This document shows positions 49,005-58,235 of a DNA stretch of 64,000 nucleotides, piece after piece. The number at the start of each line of letters is the position of its first letter. The first letter of the stretch is position 1. The DNA lies in the NCBI RefSeq assembly GCF_000716435.1, contig NZ_JNWO01000007.1, forward strand, positions 186,001 through 250,000, in the 5' to 3' direction. Origin of the DNA: Streptomyces xylophagus. Its GTDB lineage: Bacteria > Actinomycetota > Actinomycetes > Streptomycetales > Streptomycetaceae. The notes beneath the pieces are model-generated. The model saw nothing but the letters and a program-made list of their open reading frames with translations, was not told the DNA's origin and searched no databases. The translations under genes and the position numbers were made by a program.

Positions 49005-50396
49005 CTACTTCGCGTACGCCCGTGCTCCCCGGCGGTGGGCCATCTCCCCCAGCACCACGTCCACGGCGATGAACGCGGCCAGCGGGATGCCCAACAGCGG
49101 GACGAAATAGCCAAGTACGGCGATCACCGCGAGGCACGGGACGAGGAGCAGCGGGGGTACCTGCGCCCAGGCGCCGCGCGGGATCGGACGGCCGAAGGAG
49201 GAACCTCGGCCGCGTTGCCACCACATGCGGTAGCCCCACACGATCAGCAGGACCAGGGACCCGGCGAGCAGCATCAGGGCTATCTGGTTGGCCAGGCCAA
49301 AGAGGACACCGGTGTGCAGGTCGATGCCCCAGCGGGTCATTTTGGCGAGCAACGGGTAGTCGGCGAACCGGAGTTCGTCGGTCACCTTGCCGGTGGCGGG
49401 GTCGACGGCGACCGCGTCCTGTTTCTCGGGCCAGCTGCGCTGGACCTGTTTGACGACGTACGCCGAGTTCGCGTCGGCGGGCGGGACGATCTCGACGGGG
49501 TTGCCGAGGCCCTCGGCACGCGCGGCGGCGAGGATCTTGTCGAGGCCCACGCCGTGCTCGGCGTCGCCGGTCGCGGTGGAGCCGCCGTGGCCCGCGTGCT
49601 CACCGCTCGCCGCGGCGGACACGGAGGGGGTGGCCTGGCCGAGGGAGGTGCGGAGTTCGTCGATGTTGGCGCCGGCGTACGTCGACCAGGTCAGTCCGGT
49701 CGCCGAGAGGAAGATGAACCCGGCCGCGGCCCAGACACCCACCGTGCCGTGCAGGCCGAGGGTACGGCGCCGTCCGCTCGTGCCACGTACCTTGCGCAGG
49801 GCACGGCGCCGGGAGAACCACAGGACCAGGCCACCGCCCGCTATGACCCACAGCCAGCTCGCGGCGAACTCGCTGTACAGGCGGCCGGTTTCACCTAGGT
49901 GGAGATCGCGGTGGAGTTCGTCGATCCAGGTGCGCAGCGGGAGCGCGCCGGTCGAGCCGTACTGTTCGAGCGCGCCCCGGACCTTCCCGGTGTACGGGTC
50001 GACGAACACCGCGAGGGTGTGGTCGGCGGCGATGCCCTTGACGCCGGAGAGCATGACGCGGGTGGTGGCGTCGTCCTCCGGGGAGGGGCGGACGGCGGAG
50101 ACGGCGCCCTCGGGGTGGGCCTTGCGGGCGGCGGTCACCTGCTGCGAGATCGGCAGTTCACGGTCACCGACGGGCACGGTCAACTCGTGGGCGTACACGA
50201 TCCGTTCGGCCTGGAAGGCGCCGGCGTACAGGAAGCCGGTGACGGCGGCGACGAGCAGGAACGGGGCGACGAGCACTCCGGCGTAGAAGTGCAGACGCAG
50301 GACGAGGGGGCGCAGCGGGGCCCAACGGCTGGGGGACGGTGCCGGGTTGGACTCCTGCGGGACCTCGGCCGGAGCGGTCGAGGGAGCGGTGGACAT
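49005..50396 (-). CDS. PepSY-associated transmembrane protein (PiuB/FecR-like reductase type)
   Basis: A 463-residue membrane protein with four clear membrane segments: about 31-52 (after Pro-Leu-Val-Leu-Arg-Leu-His-Phe-Tyr-Ala-Gly), about 180-200, about 222-243 and about 355-380, plus a short C-terminal pair. PepSY-type extracellular stretches contain Val-Phe-Val-Asp-Pro-Tyr-Thr-Gly-Lys-Val and Val-Asp-Pro-Ala-Thr-Gly-Lys-Val. Relatives are membrane iron-siderophore reductases with heme-binding histidines (His27 and the His of Leu-His-Arg-Asp-Leu-His fit). A His/Gly-rich loop (Gly-Glu-His-Ala-Gly-His-Gly-Gly) may bind metal. The ATG at 50396 gives the only sensible N-terminus; the 1184-residue frame upstream is spurious. 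Confidence 0.88.
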   Translation of the reverse strand: MSTAPSTAPAEVPQESNPAPSPSRWAPLRPLVLRLHFYAGVLVAPFLLVAAVTGFLYAGAFQAERIVYAHELTVPVGDRELPISQQVTAARKAHPEGAVSAVRPSPEDDATTRVMLSGVKGIAADHTLAVFVDPYTGKVRGALEQYGSTGALPLRTWIDELHRDLHLGETGRLYSEFAASWLWVIAGGGLVLWFSRRRALRKVRGTSGRRRTLGLHGTVGVWAAAGFIFLSATGLTWSTYAGANIDELRTSLGQATPSVSAAASGEHAGHGGSTATGDAEHGVGLDKILAAARAEGLGNPVEIVPPADANSAYVVKQVQRSWPEKQDAVAVDPATGKVTDELRFADYPLLAKMTRWGIDLHTGVLFGLANQIALMLLAGSLVLLIVWGYRMWWQRGRGSSFGRPIPRGAWAQVPPLLLVPCLAVIAVLGYFVPLLGIPLAAFIAVDVVLGEMAHRRGARAYAK

Positions 50397-50579
50397 GGGC
50401 GGGCTTCTCCGGGAGGCAGGGGGCGGGGACGAGGGGACGATGCGGGGCAAGGACGCGGGCGGGTGAGGTGTCGTAGCCGTAGTGGTCCAGTAGTCGGCGG
50501 GTGAAGGCACCGAGTTCCCGTGGGTTCGAGTGGCGTGCGTCACTCCTGGTCGGGCCGAAGGCCATGGCATCCTGGCGCG

Positions 50580-51224
50580 ATGGCACTTCCCAGTGATCAC
50601 GCGCCCTTGGCCGAACGGGTCGAGGAACTCCTCGCCGCCGGCGGTCCGTTGCCCATCGTCTCGGCCGGTGACCCGGTGTTGCGGCGCGGTACCGAGCCGT
50701 TCGAGGGCCAGTTGGAGCCGGCGCTGCTGGCGCGGTTCGTCGAAGCGCTGCGCGCGACCATGCACGCGGCACCGGGCGTGGGCGTCGCGGCCCCACAGGT
50801 CGGGGTGGAGCTGCGGATCGCGGTGATCGAGGATCCGGCGCCGGTGCCGGACGAGGTGCGGGTGGTGCGCGGGCGGGTGCCGCAGCCGTTCCGGGTGCTG
50901 GTCAATCCGGCGTACGAGCCGGTCGGTGAGGGGCGGGCCGCGTTCTTCGAGGGCTGCCTGAGCGTGCCGGGCTGGCAGGCGGTGGTCGCGCGGCACGCCT
51001 CGGTGCGGCTGACCGGGCAGGACGAGCACGGGCGGGCGGTGGACGAGGTGTTCACCGGGTGGCCCGCGCGGATCGTGCAGCACGAGACGGACCACCTCGA
51101 CGGGCTGCTCTATCTCGACCGGGCGGAACTGCGCTCCCTGTCCTCGAACGAGGCGATGGCGGAGCGCTGGGCGCAGCCGACGCCGGACGAGGCATCGGCC
51201 GCGCTCGGCTTCGAGCTGCCGTAG
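50580..51224 (+). CDS. def: Peptide deformylase
   Basis: A 214-residue metalloenzyme with all three family motifs: Gly-Val-Gly-Val-Ala-Ala-Pro-Gln-Val-Gly (66-75), Glu-Gly-Cys-Leu-Ser-Val-Pro-Gly (Cys126 binds Fe) and Gln-His-Glu-Thr-Asp-His-Leu-Asp-Gly (His168, Glu169, His172). It removes the formyl group from nascent proteins. Streptomyces often carry several def genes; this one has a longer N-terminus (~30 residues) and a C-terminal tail than the housekeeping form, and is divergent from the PepSY gene with no translation genes near, so it is probably an accessory copy. Confidence 0.95.
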   Translation: MALPSDHAPLAERVEELLAAGGPLPIVSAGDPVLRRGTEPFEGQLEPALLARFVEALRATMHAAPGVGVAAPQVGVELRIAVIEDPAPVPDEVRVVRGRVPQPFRVLVNPAYEPVGEGRAAFFEGCLSVPGWQAVVARHASVRLTGQDEHGRAVDEVFTGWPARIVQHETDHLDGLLYLDRAELRSLSSNEAMAERWAQPTPDEASAALGFELP

Positions 51225-51262
51225 GGAATCGGCTGCCAACTGCCGTAGGGCGGCAGGGGTGT

Positions 51263-52693
51263 TCAGCCCCGGTAGGCCTCCAGCAGGCGGAGCCAGACCT
51301 CGCTGATCGTCGGGTACGACGGGACCGCGTGCCAGAGGCGGTTGATGGGGACCTGGCCGGCGACCGCGATGGTCGCCGAGTGGATCAGTTCGCCCACGCC
51401 GGGGCCGACGAAGGTGACTCCGCGCAGGATCTCCTCGTCGAGGTCGACGATCATGCGGGCGCGGCCACGGTAGCCGTCGGCGTAGAGGCCGGCGCCTGCG
51501 ACCGAGGAGAACTCGACGTCGACGGCGCGGACGCGGTGGCCGGCCTGTTCCGCCTCTGCGAGGGAGAGGCCGACGGCGGCTGCCTCGGGGTCGGTGAAGA
51601 CGACCTGGGGTACGGCGTCGTGGTCGGCGGTGGCCGCGTGGGCGCCCCACGGGTCGGTCTCCAGGAGCGGGACGCCTTCGGCGCGGGCGGCGATCGCGGC
51701 ACCCGCGATGCGTGCCTGGTACTTGCCCTGGTGGGTGAGGAGGGCGCGGTGGTTGACGTCGCCGACCGCGTACAGCCAGTCGTTGTGGGGGACGCGCAGG
51801 GTGTCGTCCACCGTCAGCCAGGAGCCCGGTTCCAGGCCGATCGTGTCGAGGCCGATGTCGTCGGTCTGCGGAGCGCGTCCGGTGGCGAAGAGGATCTCGT
51901 CGGCCTCGATGCGGTCGCCGCTGTCGGTGACGGCGACGACCGTGCCGTTCTCGCGGGTCACCGACGTAACGGACGTGCCGGTGCGGAGGTCGACGCCGGC
52001 CTCGCTGAGCGCGTCGGCGACGAGTTCGCCGGCGAAGGGCTCCATGCGGGGCAGCAGGCCCTTGCCGCGGACGAGGAGGGTGACCCGGGAGCCCAACGCC
52101 TGCCAGGCGGTGGCCATTTCGACGGCGACGACCCCGCCGCCGACCACGATCAGCCGGCCGGGCGCGGCCTTGGCGCTGGTGGCCTCGCGGCTGGTCCAGG
52201 GCTTCACGTCGGCGAGTGCGGGCAGGTCGGGGAGGAGGGCGCGGGTGCCGGTGCAGACCGCGACCGCGTGCCGGGCCGTGAGGACGTGCCGTACGCCGTC
52301 GGGGCCCGTCACCGTCACCTTGCGGGGGCCGTCGAGGCGGCCCTGGCCGCGGTAGAGGTCGGCGCCGATGCCGTCGAGCCAGCGGACCTGGCCGTCGTCC
52401 TTCCAGCCCGAGGCCTCGTAGTCGCGGTGGGCGAGGACCGCGGCGGTGTCGAGCGGGCCCTGGACGAGATGGCCGAGGCCGGGCACGCGGCGGGCGTCGG
52501 CGCGGGCTATCACCGGGCGCAGCAGGGCCTTGCTGGGCATACAGGCCCAGTACGAACACTCGCCGCCGATGAGTTCGCTCTCCACGATCGCGGTGGAGAG
52601 ACCGGCCGCACGGGTGCGGTCGGCGACGTTCTCCCCCACGGGCCCGGCCCCGACCACCACGACGTCGTACTCGATGGATTCCGTTTCCGTCAT
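51263..52693 (-). CDS. FAD-dependent pyridine nucleotide-disulfide oxidoreductase
   Basis: A 476-residue class I flavoprotein disulfide reductase. FAD motif Val-Val-Gly-Ala-Gly-Pro-Val-Gly (13-20); redox pair Cys46-x4-Cys51 in Gly-Gly-Glu-Cys-Ser-Tyr-Trp-Ala-Cys-Met-Pro-Ser-Lys; NAD(P) motif Val-Val-Gly-Gly-Gly-Val-Val-Ala; second FAD motif Tyr-Ala-Val-Gly-Asp-Val. The C-terminal dimer motif is His-Ala-Val-Pro-Ser-Tyr-Pro-Thr-Ile-Ser-Glu rather than the HAHPTxxE of lipoamide dehydrogenase, so the disulfide substrate differs; mycothione- or mercuric-reductase-like activity is possible. It is divergent from a thioredoxin gene, which suggests a thiol-redox function. Confidence 0.9.
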   Translation of the reverse strand: MTETESIEYDVVVVGAGPVGENVADRTRAAGLSTAIVESELIGGECSYWACMPSKALLRPVIARADARRVPGLGHLVQGPLDTAAVLAHRDYEASGWKDDGQVRWLDGIGADLYRGQGRLDGPRKVTVTGPDGVRHVLTARHAVAVCTGTRALLPDLPALADVKPWTSREATSAKAAPGRLIVVGGGVVAVEMATAWQALGSRVTLLVRGKGLLPRMEPFAGELVADALSEAGVDLRTGTSVTSVTRENGTVVAVTDSGDRIEADEILFATGRAPQTDDIGLDTIGLEPGSWLTVDDTLRVPHNDWLYAVGDVNHRALLTHQGKYQARIAGAAIAARAEGVPLLETDPWGAHAATADHDAVPQVVFTDPEAAAVGLSLAEAEQAGHRVRAVDVEFSSVAGAGLYADGYRGRARMIVDLDEEILRGVTFVGPGVGELIHSATIAVAGQVPINRLWHAVPSYPTISEVWLRLLEAYRG

Positions 52694-52816
52694 GGGGCCA
52701 GTCTGCTGGGTGGTGTGCGCGGAGGCCACACGGGTAGGGGCGCGGAATACGGGCCCGGACGGCCGTGTTGTCCGGGACGGCTTCGCCCCCACATCGAGGA
52801 AGTAGGGAATCACGTC

Positions 52817-53206
<390 letters not shown>

Positions 53207-53227
53207 GCACCGCCGGTCGAAGAATCC

Positions 53228-54664
53228 CTAGAACGGGTACGTCGCCACGTCTCCGCGCACCGTCGTCCAGCGCACGTCGGTGAAGGCCTCCAGGTTGGCC
53301 TCGCCGCCGAAGCGGGCGCCGGTGCCGGACGCGGCGATCCCGCCGAAGGGCGCCACGGCCTCGTCGTTCACGGTCTGGTCGTTGATGTGGACGATCCCGG
53401 TCGGGATGCGTTCCGCCAGATCCAGGCCGCGGGCGCTGTCGCGCGTGACGATGCCGAGCGAGAGTCCGTACGGTCCGGTGGTGGCCAGCGCCGCCGCCTC
53501 GTCGACGGTGGCGAAGGACCGTACCGGCGCCACCGGGCCGAAGACCTCCTCCGCATAGGCGGGGGTGTTGTCGTCGACGCCGGCGATGACGGTCGGCCGG
53601 TAGAAGAGATCCTCGTGGGTGCCACCGGCCGCCAGCCTGGCGCCACTTGACGTACTTGCCTCCACCAGGCCGTGGATCTTGGCCAGTTGGGCGCCGTCGA
53701 TGATCGGGCCGAGGTGCACCTGTGCGCGGTGCGGGTCGCCGACGGCCAGGGAGTCGGCCTTGGCGGCGAGACGTTCGACGTACTCGTCGTAGAGCGACTC
53801 GTGGACGAGATGGCGGCCGGTCGTCATGCAGATCTGGCCCTGGTGGAAGAACGAGCCCCAGGCCGCCGTGGAGATCACCGCGTCCAGGTCGGCGTCCGCC
53901 AGCACGATCAGGGCCGAGTTCCCGCCCAACTCCAGGTGCGCGCGCTTGAGATGGCGCCCCGCCGCCTCACCGACCGCGCGTCCGGCGGCAGTTGAGCCGG
54001 TGAAGGAGATGACGGGCACCTGCGGGTCGGCGACCAGTGCCGCTCCCACCTCGGGGCCGCCGGGCAGGACTTGGAGGAGTTCGTCGGGCAGGCCCGCCTC
54101 CGCGAAGACCGCCGCAAGGGCCAGTCCCCCGCACACCGCCGTGCGCGGATCCGGCTTGAGGACCACCCCGTTGCCGAGCGCGAGCGCCGGGGCGACCGAG
54201 CGGATGGAGAGGATCAGCGGAGCGTTGAACGGCGCGATCACGCCGACGACTCCGACCGGGATGCGCCGGGTGTACGACAGCCTGGGCGCCTCGGAGGGGA
54301 GGACCTGTCCGGCAGGGCGGGAGGCGAGCGCGGCTGCCTCGTAGCACTCCTGGGCGGCGACGTGCAGTTCGAAGTCCGCCTTGCCGGGGATCGATCCGGA
54401 CTCCCTGACGATCCACTCGCGCAGTTCCTCGGCGTGCGCGGCGAACAGGTCGCCGGCCTTGCGCAGCACGCCGGCGCGGACGAAGTGCGGGACGCGTGCC
54501 CACTCTGCCTGCGCGGTACGGGCCGCCTGCGCGGCGGGGCGTATGTCCTCGGCGGCGGCGAGTGTGACGGTACCGAGGGTGTCGCCCGTGGCGGGCTCGG
54601 TGACCGGGTACTCGGGGCCCGACAGGGGGCGGGACTGCCAGATCTTGGGGTCGAGCAAAGGCAT
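53228..54664 (-). CDS. Aldehyde dehydrogenase (benzaldehyde/vanillin dehydrogenase-like)
   Basis: A 478-residue enzyme. Oxyanion Asn147 in Pro-Phe-Asn-Ala-Pro, general base Glu245 in Leu-Glu-Leu-Gly-Gly-Asn, nucleophile Cys279 in Gly-Gln-Ile-Cys-Met-Thr-Thr. The motif Phe-His-Gln-Gly-Gln-Ile-Cys with Met-Thr-Thr-Gly-Arg is typical of the benzaldehyde/vanillin/salicylaldehyde branch, so an aromatic aldehyde is the likely substrate, with NAD(P)+. The ATG at 54664 begins just before the conserved N-terminal strand; the longer frame to 54769 is arginine-rich. No aromatic pathway genes adjoin it. Confidence 0.92.
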   Translation of the reverse strand: MPLLDPKIWQSRPLSGPEYPVTEPATGDTLGTVTLAAAEDIRPAAQAARTAQAEWARVPHFVRAGVLRKAGDLFAAHAEELREWIVRESGSIPGKADFELHVAAQECYEAAALASRPAGQVLPSEAPRLSYTRRIPVGVVGVIAPFNAPLILSIRSVAPALALGNGVVLKPDPRTAVCGGLALAAVFAEAGLPDELLQVLPGGPEVGAALVADPQVPVISFTGSTAAGRAVGEAAGRHLKRAHLELGGNSALIVLADADLDAVISTAAWGSFFHQGQICMTTGRHLVHESLYDEYVERLAAKADSLAVGDPHRAQVHLGPIIDGAQLAKIHGLVEASTSSGARLAAGGTHEDLFYRPTVIAGVDDNTPAYAEEVFGPVAPVRSFATVDEAAALATTGPYGLSLGIVTRDSARGLDLAERIPTGIVHINDQTVNDEAVAPFGGIAASGTGARFGGEANLEAFTDVRWTTVRGDVATYPF

Positions 54665-55207
54665 GGCGGCTCTCCGTTCCGTCACCGGCGGGACTCGCAG
54701 GGGCAGCGGGAGTCCCGTGTCGTTCGCGTGACGGGATGCGGTGATCCGGCGCAGACGTCCGAACTGCATCCGTGGTCGAACGCATCCCCGTCTGGTTGAG
54801 CGTGCAACATCCTAGTCGTGCCAGGAGGGAAATGCGCTGCCTACAACGGGCGGGAGCGGCAACTCCGGGCACTGGTACAGGAGTTGCACGGCGCCGGTGC
54901 GATGCCGGTCGGCGAGGGCCCGGAGCAGGGCGCGAACGTCGGAACCCGGCGAGAGCGAGCCCTGTGGCTCATCGGCTCAGGGACGCAACTCCGCGTCGGG
55001 GCAACGGTATTGGCGCGAACCGGTCCGCACGACAGGGCCCGGTCGGTGTCGATCGCGAAGCGCGGTGGACCCCGGCCGGGTCCAGCACGCTCTCGGTCCC
55101 GCCCCGGCGTCGAACCGATCGGCGGGGCCGCGGGCGCGCCCGGTGTCGACCGTGCCCTGCTCCGCCGTCCCGGCGCGGGGCACAACTCCACCGCCCTCAG
55201 GCCCCGT
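54665..55207. other. Intergenic region, no gene seen
   Basis: All frames in these ~540 bp have the arginine/proline-rich composition of non-coding high-GC DNA. It holds the promoter for the aldehyde dehydrogenase gene. I see no obvious repeat or hairpin. Confidence 0.45.
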
Positions 55208-56254
55208 TCAGCTGGAATCGCGGTGGATCACCGACGCCGCGAGCAGTTCGTGCGTGCCGGGCAGCGCGCCGGGTTCGCGTACCGCGCTGTCGACCAGGTC
55301 GGCGAGGTCGCGGCCGGACGGGAGCTGGATGTGGACGGTGCTCAGGCGGGGTCGTAGCAGCCGGCCGATCATCAGGTCGTCGGCGCCGATCACGGCCGTG
55401 TCCTCGGGGATGCGGATGCCTTCGTCCTGGAGGGCACGCATCAGCAGCATCGCGTACTCGTCGTTGTACGCGAACACGGCGTCGAGGCCGAGGGCGCGCC
55501 AGCGCGAGGCGAGCTTGGCGGCGCTCTCCTCGCTGTACGCGAGCGGGAGTTCGGTGACCGTGGCGTCCGTGTCGAGCAGGGCGCGGCGCACGCCGTCGAG
55601 GCGGGGGCGGGAGAAGGTCTCCAGGCCGGGTTCCTCGGGCACGACCACGCCGATCCGGCGCCGGCCGCGGCCGTGGAGATGCGTGCCCGCGCAGTGGCCG
55701 ACGCCCTCGTGGTCCATGAGCAGGGCGTGGGCGCCCTCGATCCGCTCGGGGCCGATGGTGAGAACGGCCCGCGCGCCGGAGCGTTTGAGGACGGCGACGC
55801 CCTGCGGACCGAGCCCGGCGCCGGGCACCAGGACGGCCACCGGGCGGAGTTCGGCCCAGGCGCGGGCGGCCTCGTCACCCTGCAAACCCATGGAACCGTG
55901 CTGCACGACCGTGTAGTCGAGGCGACTGAGCGCCCACTGGAGTTCGTGGATGAACTGGCTGTAGAGCAGCCCGACCGGGACGGTCGGCGCCGGCATCAGC
56001 ACCATCCGGCTGTGCCCGGCGCGCAGGCTGCGGGCAGCCGCGTGCGGGACGTACCCGAGCTCCTTGGCGGCCTCGTGGACACGGCGACGCGTGGGCTCGC
56101 TGATCCGTACAGCGCTGGTGTTGTTGAGGACGTAGGAGACGGTCGCGCGTGAGACGCCGGCAAGGCGGGCCACATCGGCGCTCGTGGGCACGGAGCGCGG
56201 TGCGGGCGACGGGGCTGCGGGCGTTTTCGGTATCTGCACCATGACGTACGGCAT
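55208..56254 (-). CDS. LacI-family transcriptional regulator
   Basis: A 348-residue LacI protein. HTH Thr-Ser-Ala-Asp-Val-Ala-Arg-Leu-Ala-Gly-Val-Ser-Arg-Ala-Thr-Val-Ser-Tyr-Val-Leu-Asn-Asn (about 24-45), hinge with Ala-Ala-Arg-Ser-Leu-Arg-Ala-Gly, then the sugar-binding-like domain containing Ala-Phe-Ala-Tyr-Asn-Asp-Glu (about 264-270). It starts at ATG 56254 or 56242. The target and inducer cannot be told; no sugar genes are adjacent, and the neighbouring divergent gene has its own TetR-type sites. Confidence 0.9.
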   Translation of the reverse strand: MPYVMVQIPKTPAAPSPAPRSVPTSADVARLAGVSRATVSYVLNNTSAVRISEPTRRRVHEAAKELGYVPHAAARSLRAGHSRMVLMPAPTVPVGLLYSQFIHELQWALSRLDYTVVQHGSMGLQGDEAARAWAELRPVAVLVPGAGLGPQGVAVLKRSGARAVLTIGPERIEGAHALLMDHEGVGHCAGTHLHGRGRRRIGVVVPEEPGLETFSRPRLDGVRRALLDTDATVTELPLAYSEESAAKLASRWRALGLDAVFAYNDEYAMLLMRALQDEGIRIPEDTAVIGADDLMIGRLLRPRLSTVHIQLPSGRDLADLVDSAVREPGALPGTHELLAASVIHRDSS

Positions 56255-56328
56255 CTTGGCAGAAGCCGGGGGTGGTCAGTGCGGCGGGGGAACGGTCGTC
56301 ACGATGACACAACATGGTCCAGAATTTC

Positions 56329-56372
56329 ACGAACGTGTTCGTCACGAACTTGCTCGGAGCGAACATGTTCGC
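56329..56372. promoter_or_regulatory. Two 14-bp TetR operators
   Basis: ACGAAC-GT-GTTCGT (56329-56342) and the exact palindrome GCGAACATGTTCGC (56359-56372), centre to centre 30 bp. The second ends 12 bp before the ATG of the TetR gene, so binding would block its promoter. The consensus is CGAACRTGTTCG. Confidence 0.8.
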
Positions 56373-56384
56373 TATCATAGAGAC

Positions 56385-57056
56385 ATGACAGCTCGCCCCG
56401 ACACCCCGCGCAGCCGCCGTGAACGACCGGCCAAACCCGCCCTGAGCAGGGAGGGAATCGTCGCCGCCGCGGTGGCGGTACTGCGCGCCGAAGGTCTGCA
56501 GAAGGTCACCATGCGGCGCCTGGCCCAGGAGCTCGACACCGGTCCGGCCTCGCTGTACGTGTACGTGCGCAACACCGCGGAGCTGCACGCGGCGGTCCTG
56601 GACGAGCTGCTCGGCACGATCGGGCCCGTCCCGGCCGAGGGCTCCTGGCGCGAACGGCTGGAGCAGGTGCTCACCGCGTACACCGCGATGCTCTTCGAGC
56701 ACCCGAGCCTCGCCCGTTCGGCACTGACGGCCTGGCCCAGCGGCCCGCACTACCTGAACCTGATCGAGAACCTGCTGGCCCTGCTCGACGAGGGAGGCGT
56801 CCCACCCGCGCAGGCCGCGTGGGGCGTGGACCTGCTGCTCCAGCAGGCCACGGCGACGGCCGCCGAACACTCGGCCGGGGACACCCAGGACGACTGGGAC
56901 GCCCTCACCGACGCCCTGCGCAACGTCTCCGACCGGACCCACCCGCACATCGCCGCACGCTCCGACGACCTGCTCTCGGGGGCGCCCATGGCCCGCCTGT
57001 CCTGGCGATTCCAGGCACTGATCACCGGGATCGAGCGCACCGCCGTACCCGACTGA
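56385..57056 (+). CDS. TetR-family regulator (TetR_C subfamily)
   Basis: A 223-residue TetR protein. HTH at about 22-68: Ile-Val-Ala-Ala-Ala-Val-Ala-Val-Leu, Thr-Met-Arg-Arg-Leu-Ala-Gln-Glu-Leu and Gly-Pro-Ala-Ser-Leu-Tyr-Val-Tyr-Val-Arg, a recognition-helix pattern of true TetR-like regulators of drug resistance. The C-terminal domain matches TetR_C. It is followed after 35 bp by a Tet(X)-like flavin monooxygenase, and two operators lie in front; a single operon repressed by its own first gene is likely. Confidence 0.9.
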   Translation: MTARPDTPRSRRERPAKPALSREGIVAAAVAVLRAEGLQKVTMRRLAQELDTGPASLYVYVRNTAELHAAVLDELLGTIGPVPAEGSWRERLEQVLTAYTAMLFEHPSLARSALTAWPSGPHYLNLIENLLALLDEGGVPPAQAAWGVDLLLQQATATAAEHSAGDTQDDWDALTDALRNVSDRTHPHIAARSDDLLSGAPMARLSWRFQALITGIERTAVPD

Positions 57057-57091
57057 CACCCCAACTCCCGTCCCTTTCAAGGAGGTTCACC

Positions 57092-58228
57092 ATGACCACC
57101 ACCCACCACCCCCTCGCGATCATCGGCGGCGGACTCGGCGGGCTCACACTCGCCCGGGTCCTGCACGTGAACGGCATCGAGGCCGCCGTCTTCGACCTGG
57201 ACGCCTCCCCCGCAGCCCGCACCCAGGGCGGCATGCTCGACATCCACGAGGACTCGGGCCAGCCGGCACTGCGTGCGGCCGGCCTCTACGAGGAGTTCCG
57301 CGCGCTGGTCAACCCGGGCGGCGAGGCCACCCGCGTCCTCGACAAGGCCGGCACGGTCCTGCTGGACGATCCCGACGACGGCACCGGCGCGCGTCCCGAG
57401 GTCGACCGCGGTCAACTGCGCGATCTGCTGCTCGGCTCCCTGCCCGAGGGCACCGTCCGCTGGGGTGCGAAGGTGACCGGCGCCCGCCCGCTGGACGGCG
57501 GCCGCCACGAGGTGACACTCGCGGACGGCACCTCCTTCACCACCGATCTGCTGATCGGCGCCGACGGCGCCTGGTCCAAGGTGCGGCCTCTGCTCTCGGA
57601 CGCGAAGCCCGCGTACACCGGCATCTCGTTCGTCGAGGTGGACCTGCCGGACGCCGACCTGCGGCATCCCGTCAGCGCCGAGGTCGTCGGCGACGGCATG
57701 CTGATGGCGCTCGGCGCGGGCAAGGGCTTCCTGGGTCACCGGGAGACCGACGGGAGCCTGCACATCTACGTGGCGCTCGCCGTCCCCGAGGACGAGTTCG
57801 ACGGCGTCGACTTCACGGACACCGAGGCGGCGAAGGCGTACACCCTCGGGCACTTCTCCGACTGGGACAAGAGCCTGCGGTCGCTGCTCGGCGACGCGGA
57901 CGGGCCGTTGGTCCCGCGGCAGATCCACGCCCTGCCGATCGGGCACCGCTGGGAGCGGGTGCCCGGGGTCACACTGCTGGGCGACGCGGCCCATCTGATG
58001 TCGCCGTTCGCGGGCGTGGGCGCCAACCTGGCGATGTTCGACGGGGCGGAACTGGGCCTGGCGCTGGCCGCGCACCCCGGCGACACCGAGGCCGCGCTGG
58101 CCGCCTACGAGGAGAAGCTGTTCCCGCGCAGCGAGGAGTCGGCCGCGGACTCGGCGGCGAACGGGGTCCTGATGTTCCGTGAAGACGCCCCGCAGGGCAT
58201 GCTCGACATGTTCGCCTCCTTCGGCTGA
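57092..58228 (+). CDS. Tet(X)-like FAD-dependent monooxygenase
   Basis: A 378-residue group A flavin monooxygenase. FAD motif Gly-Gly-Gly-Leu-Gly-Gly (11-16), then Gln-Gly-Gly-Met-Leu-Asp-Ile-His-Glu-Asp-Ser-Gly-Gln near 45-57, a block shared with Tet(X), Asp-Gly in Gly-Ala-Asp-Gly-Ala-Trp-Ser and Gly-Asp in Leu-Leu-Gly-Asp-Ala-Ala-His-Leu-Met-Ser-Pro. Tet(X) hydroxylates and inactivates tetracyclines; here resemblance supports oxidation of an aromatic or polycyclic compound, not a proven resistance role. A perfect AAGGAGG stands before the ATG at 57092. It is co-transcribed with the TetR gene, which likely senses the substrate. Confidence 0.9.
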   Translation: MTTTHHPLAIIGGGLGGLTLARVLHVNGIEAAVFDLDASPAARTQGGMLDIHEDSGQPALRAAGLYEEFRALVNPGGEATRVLDKAGTVLLDDPDDGTGARPEVDRGQLRDLLLGSLPEGTVRWGAKVTGARPLDGGRHEVTLADGTSFTTDLLIGADGAWSKVRPLLSDAKPAYTGISFVEVDLPDADLRHPVSAEVVGDGMLMALGAGKGFLGHRETDGSLHIYVALAVPEDEFDGVDFTDTEAAKAYTLGHFSDWDKSLRSLLGDADGPLVPRQIHALPIGHRWERVPGVTLLGDAAHLMSPFAGVGANLAMFDGAELGLALAAHPGDTEAALAAYEEKLFPRSEESAADSAANGVLMFREDAPQGMLDMFASFG

Positions 58229-58235
58229 GCGGAAC

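Noticed and set aside
49005..52559. A 1184-residue minus-strand open frame covering the PepSY gene, deformylase and flavin reductase region
   Set aside because: Only the last 463 residues are protein-like; the rest is arginine/proline-rich and antisense or out of frame to real genes. High-GC DNA gives long empty frames.
54841..55191. Minus-strand 116-residue frame between the aldehyde dehydrogenase and LacI genes
   Set aside because: Arg/Pro/Ser-rich composition and no ribosome site.
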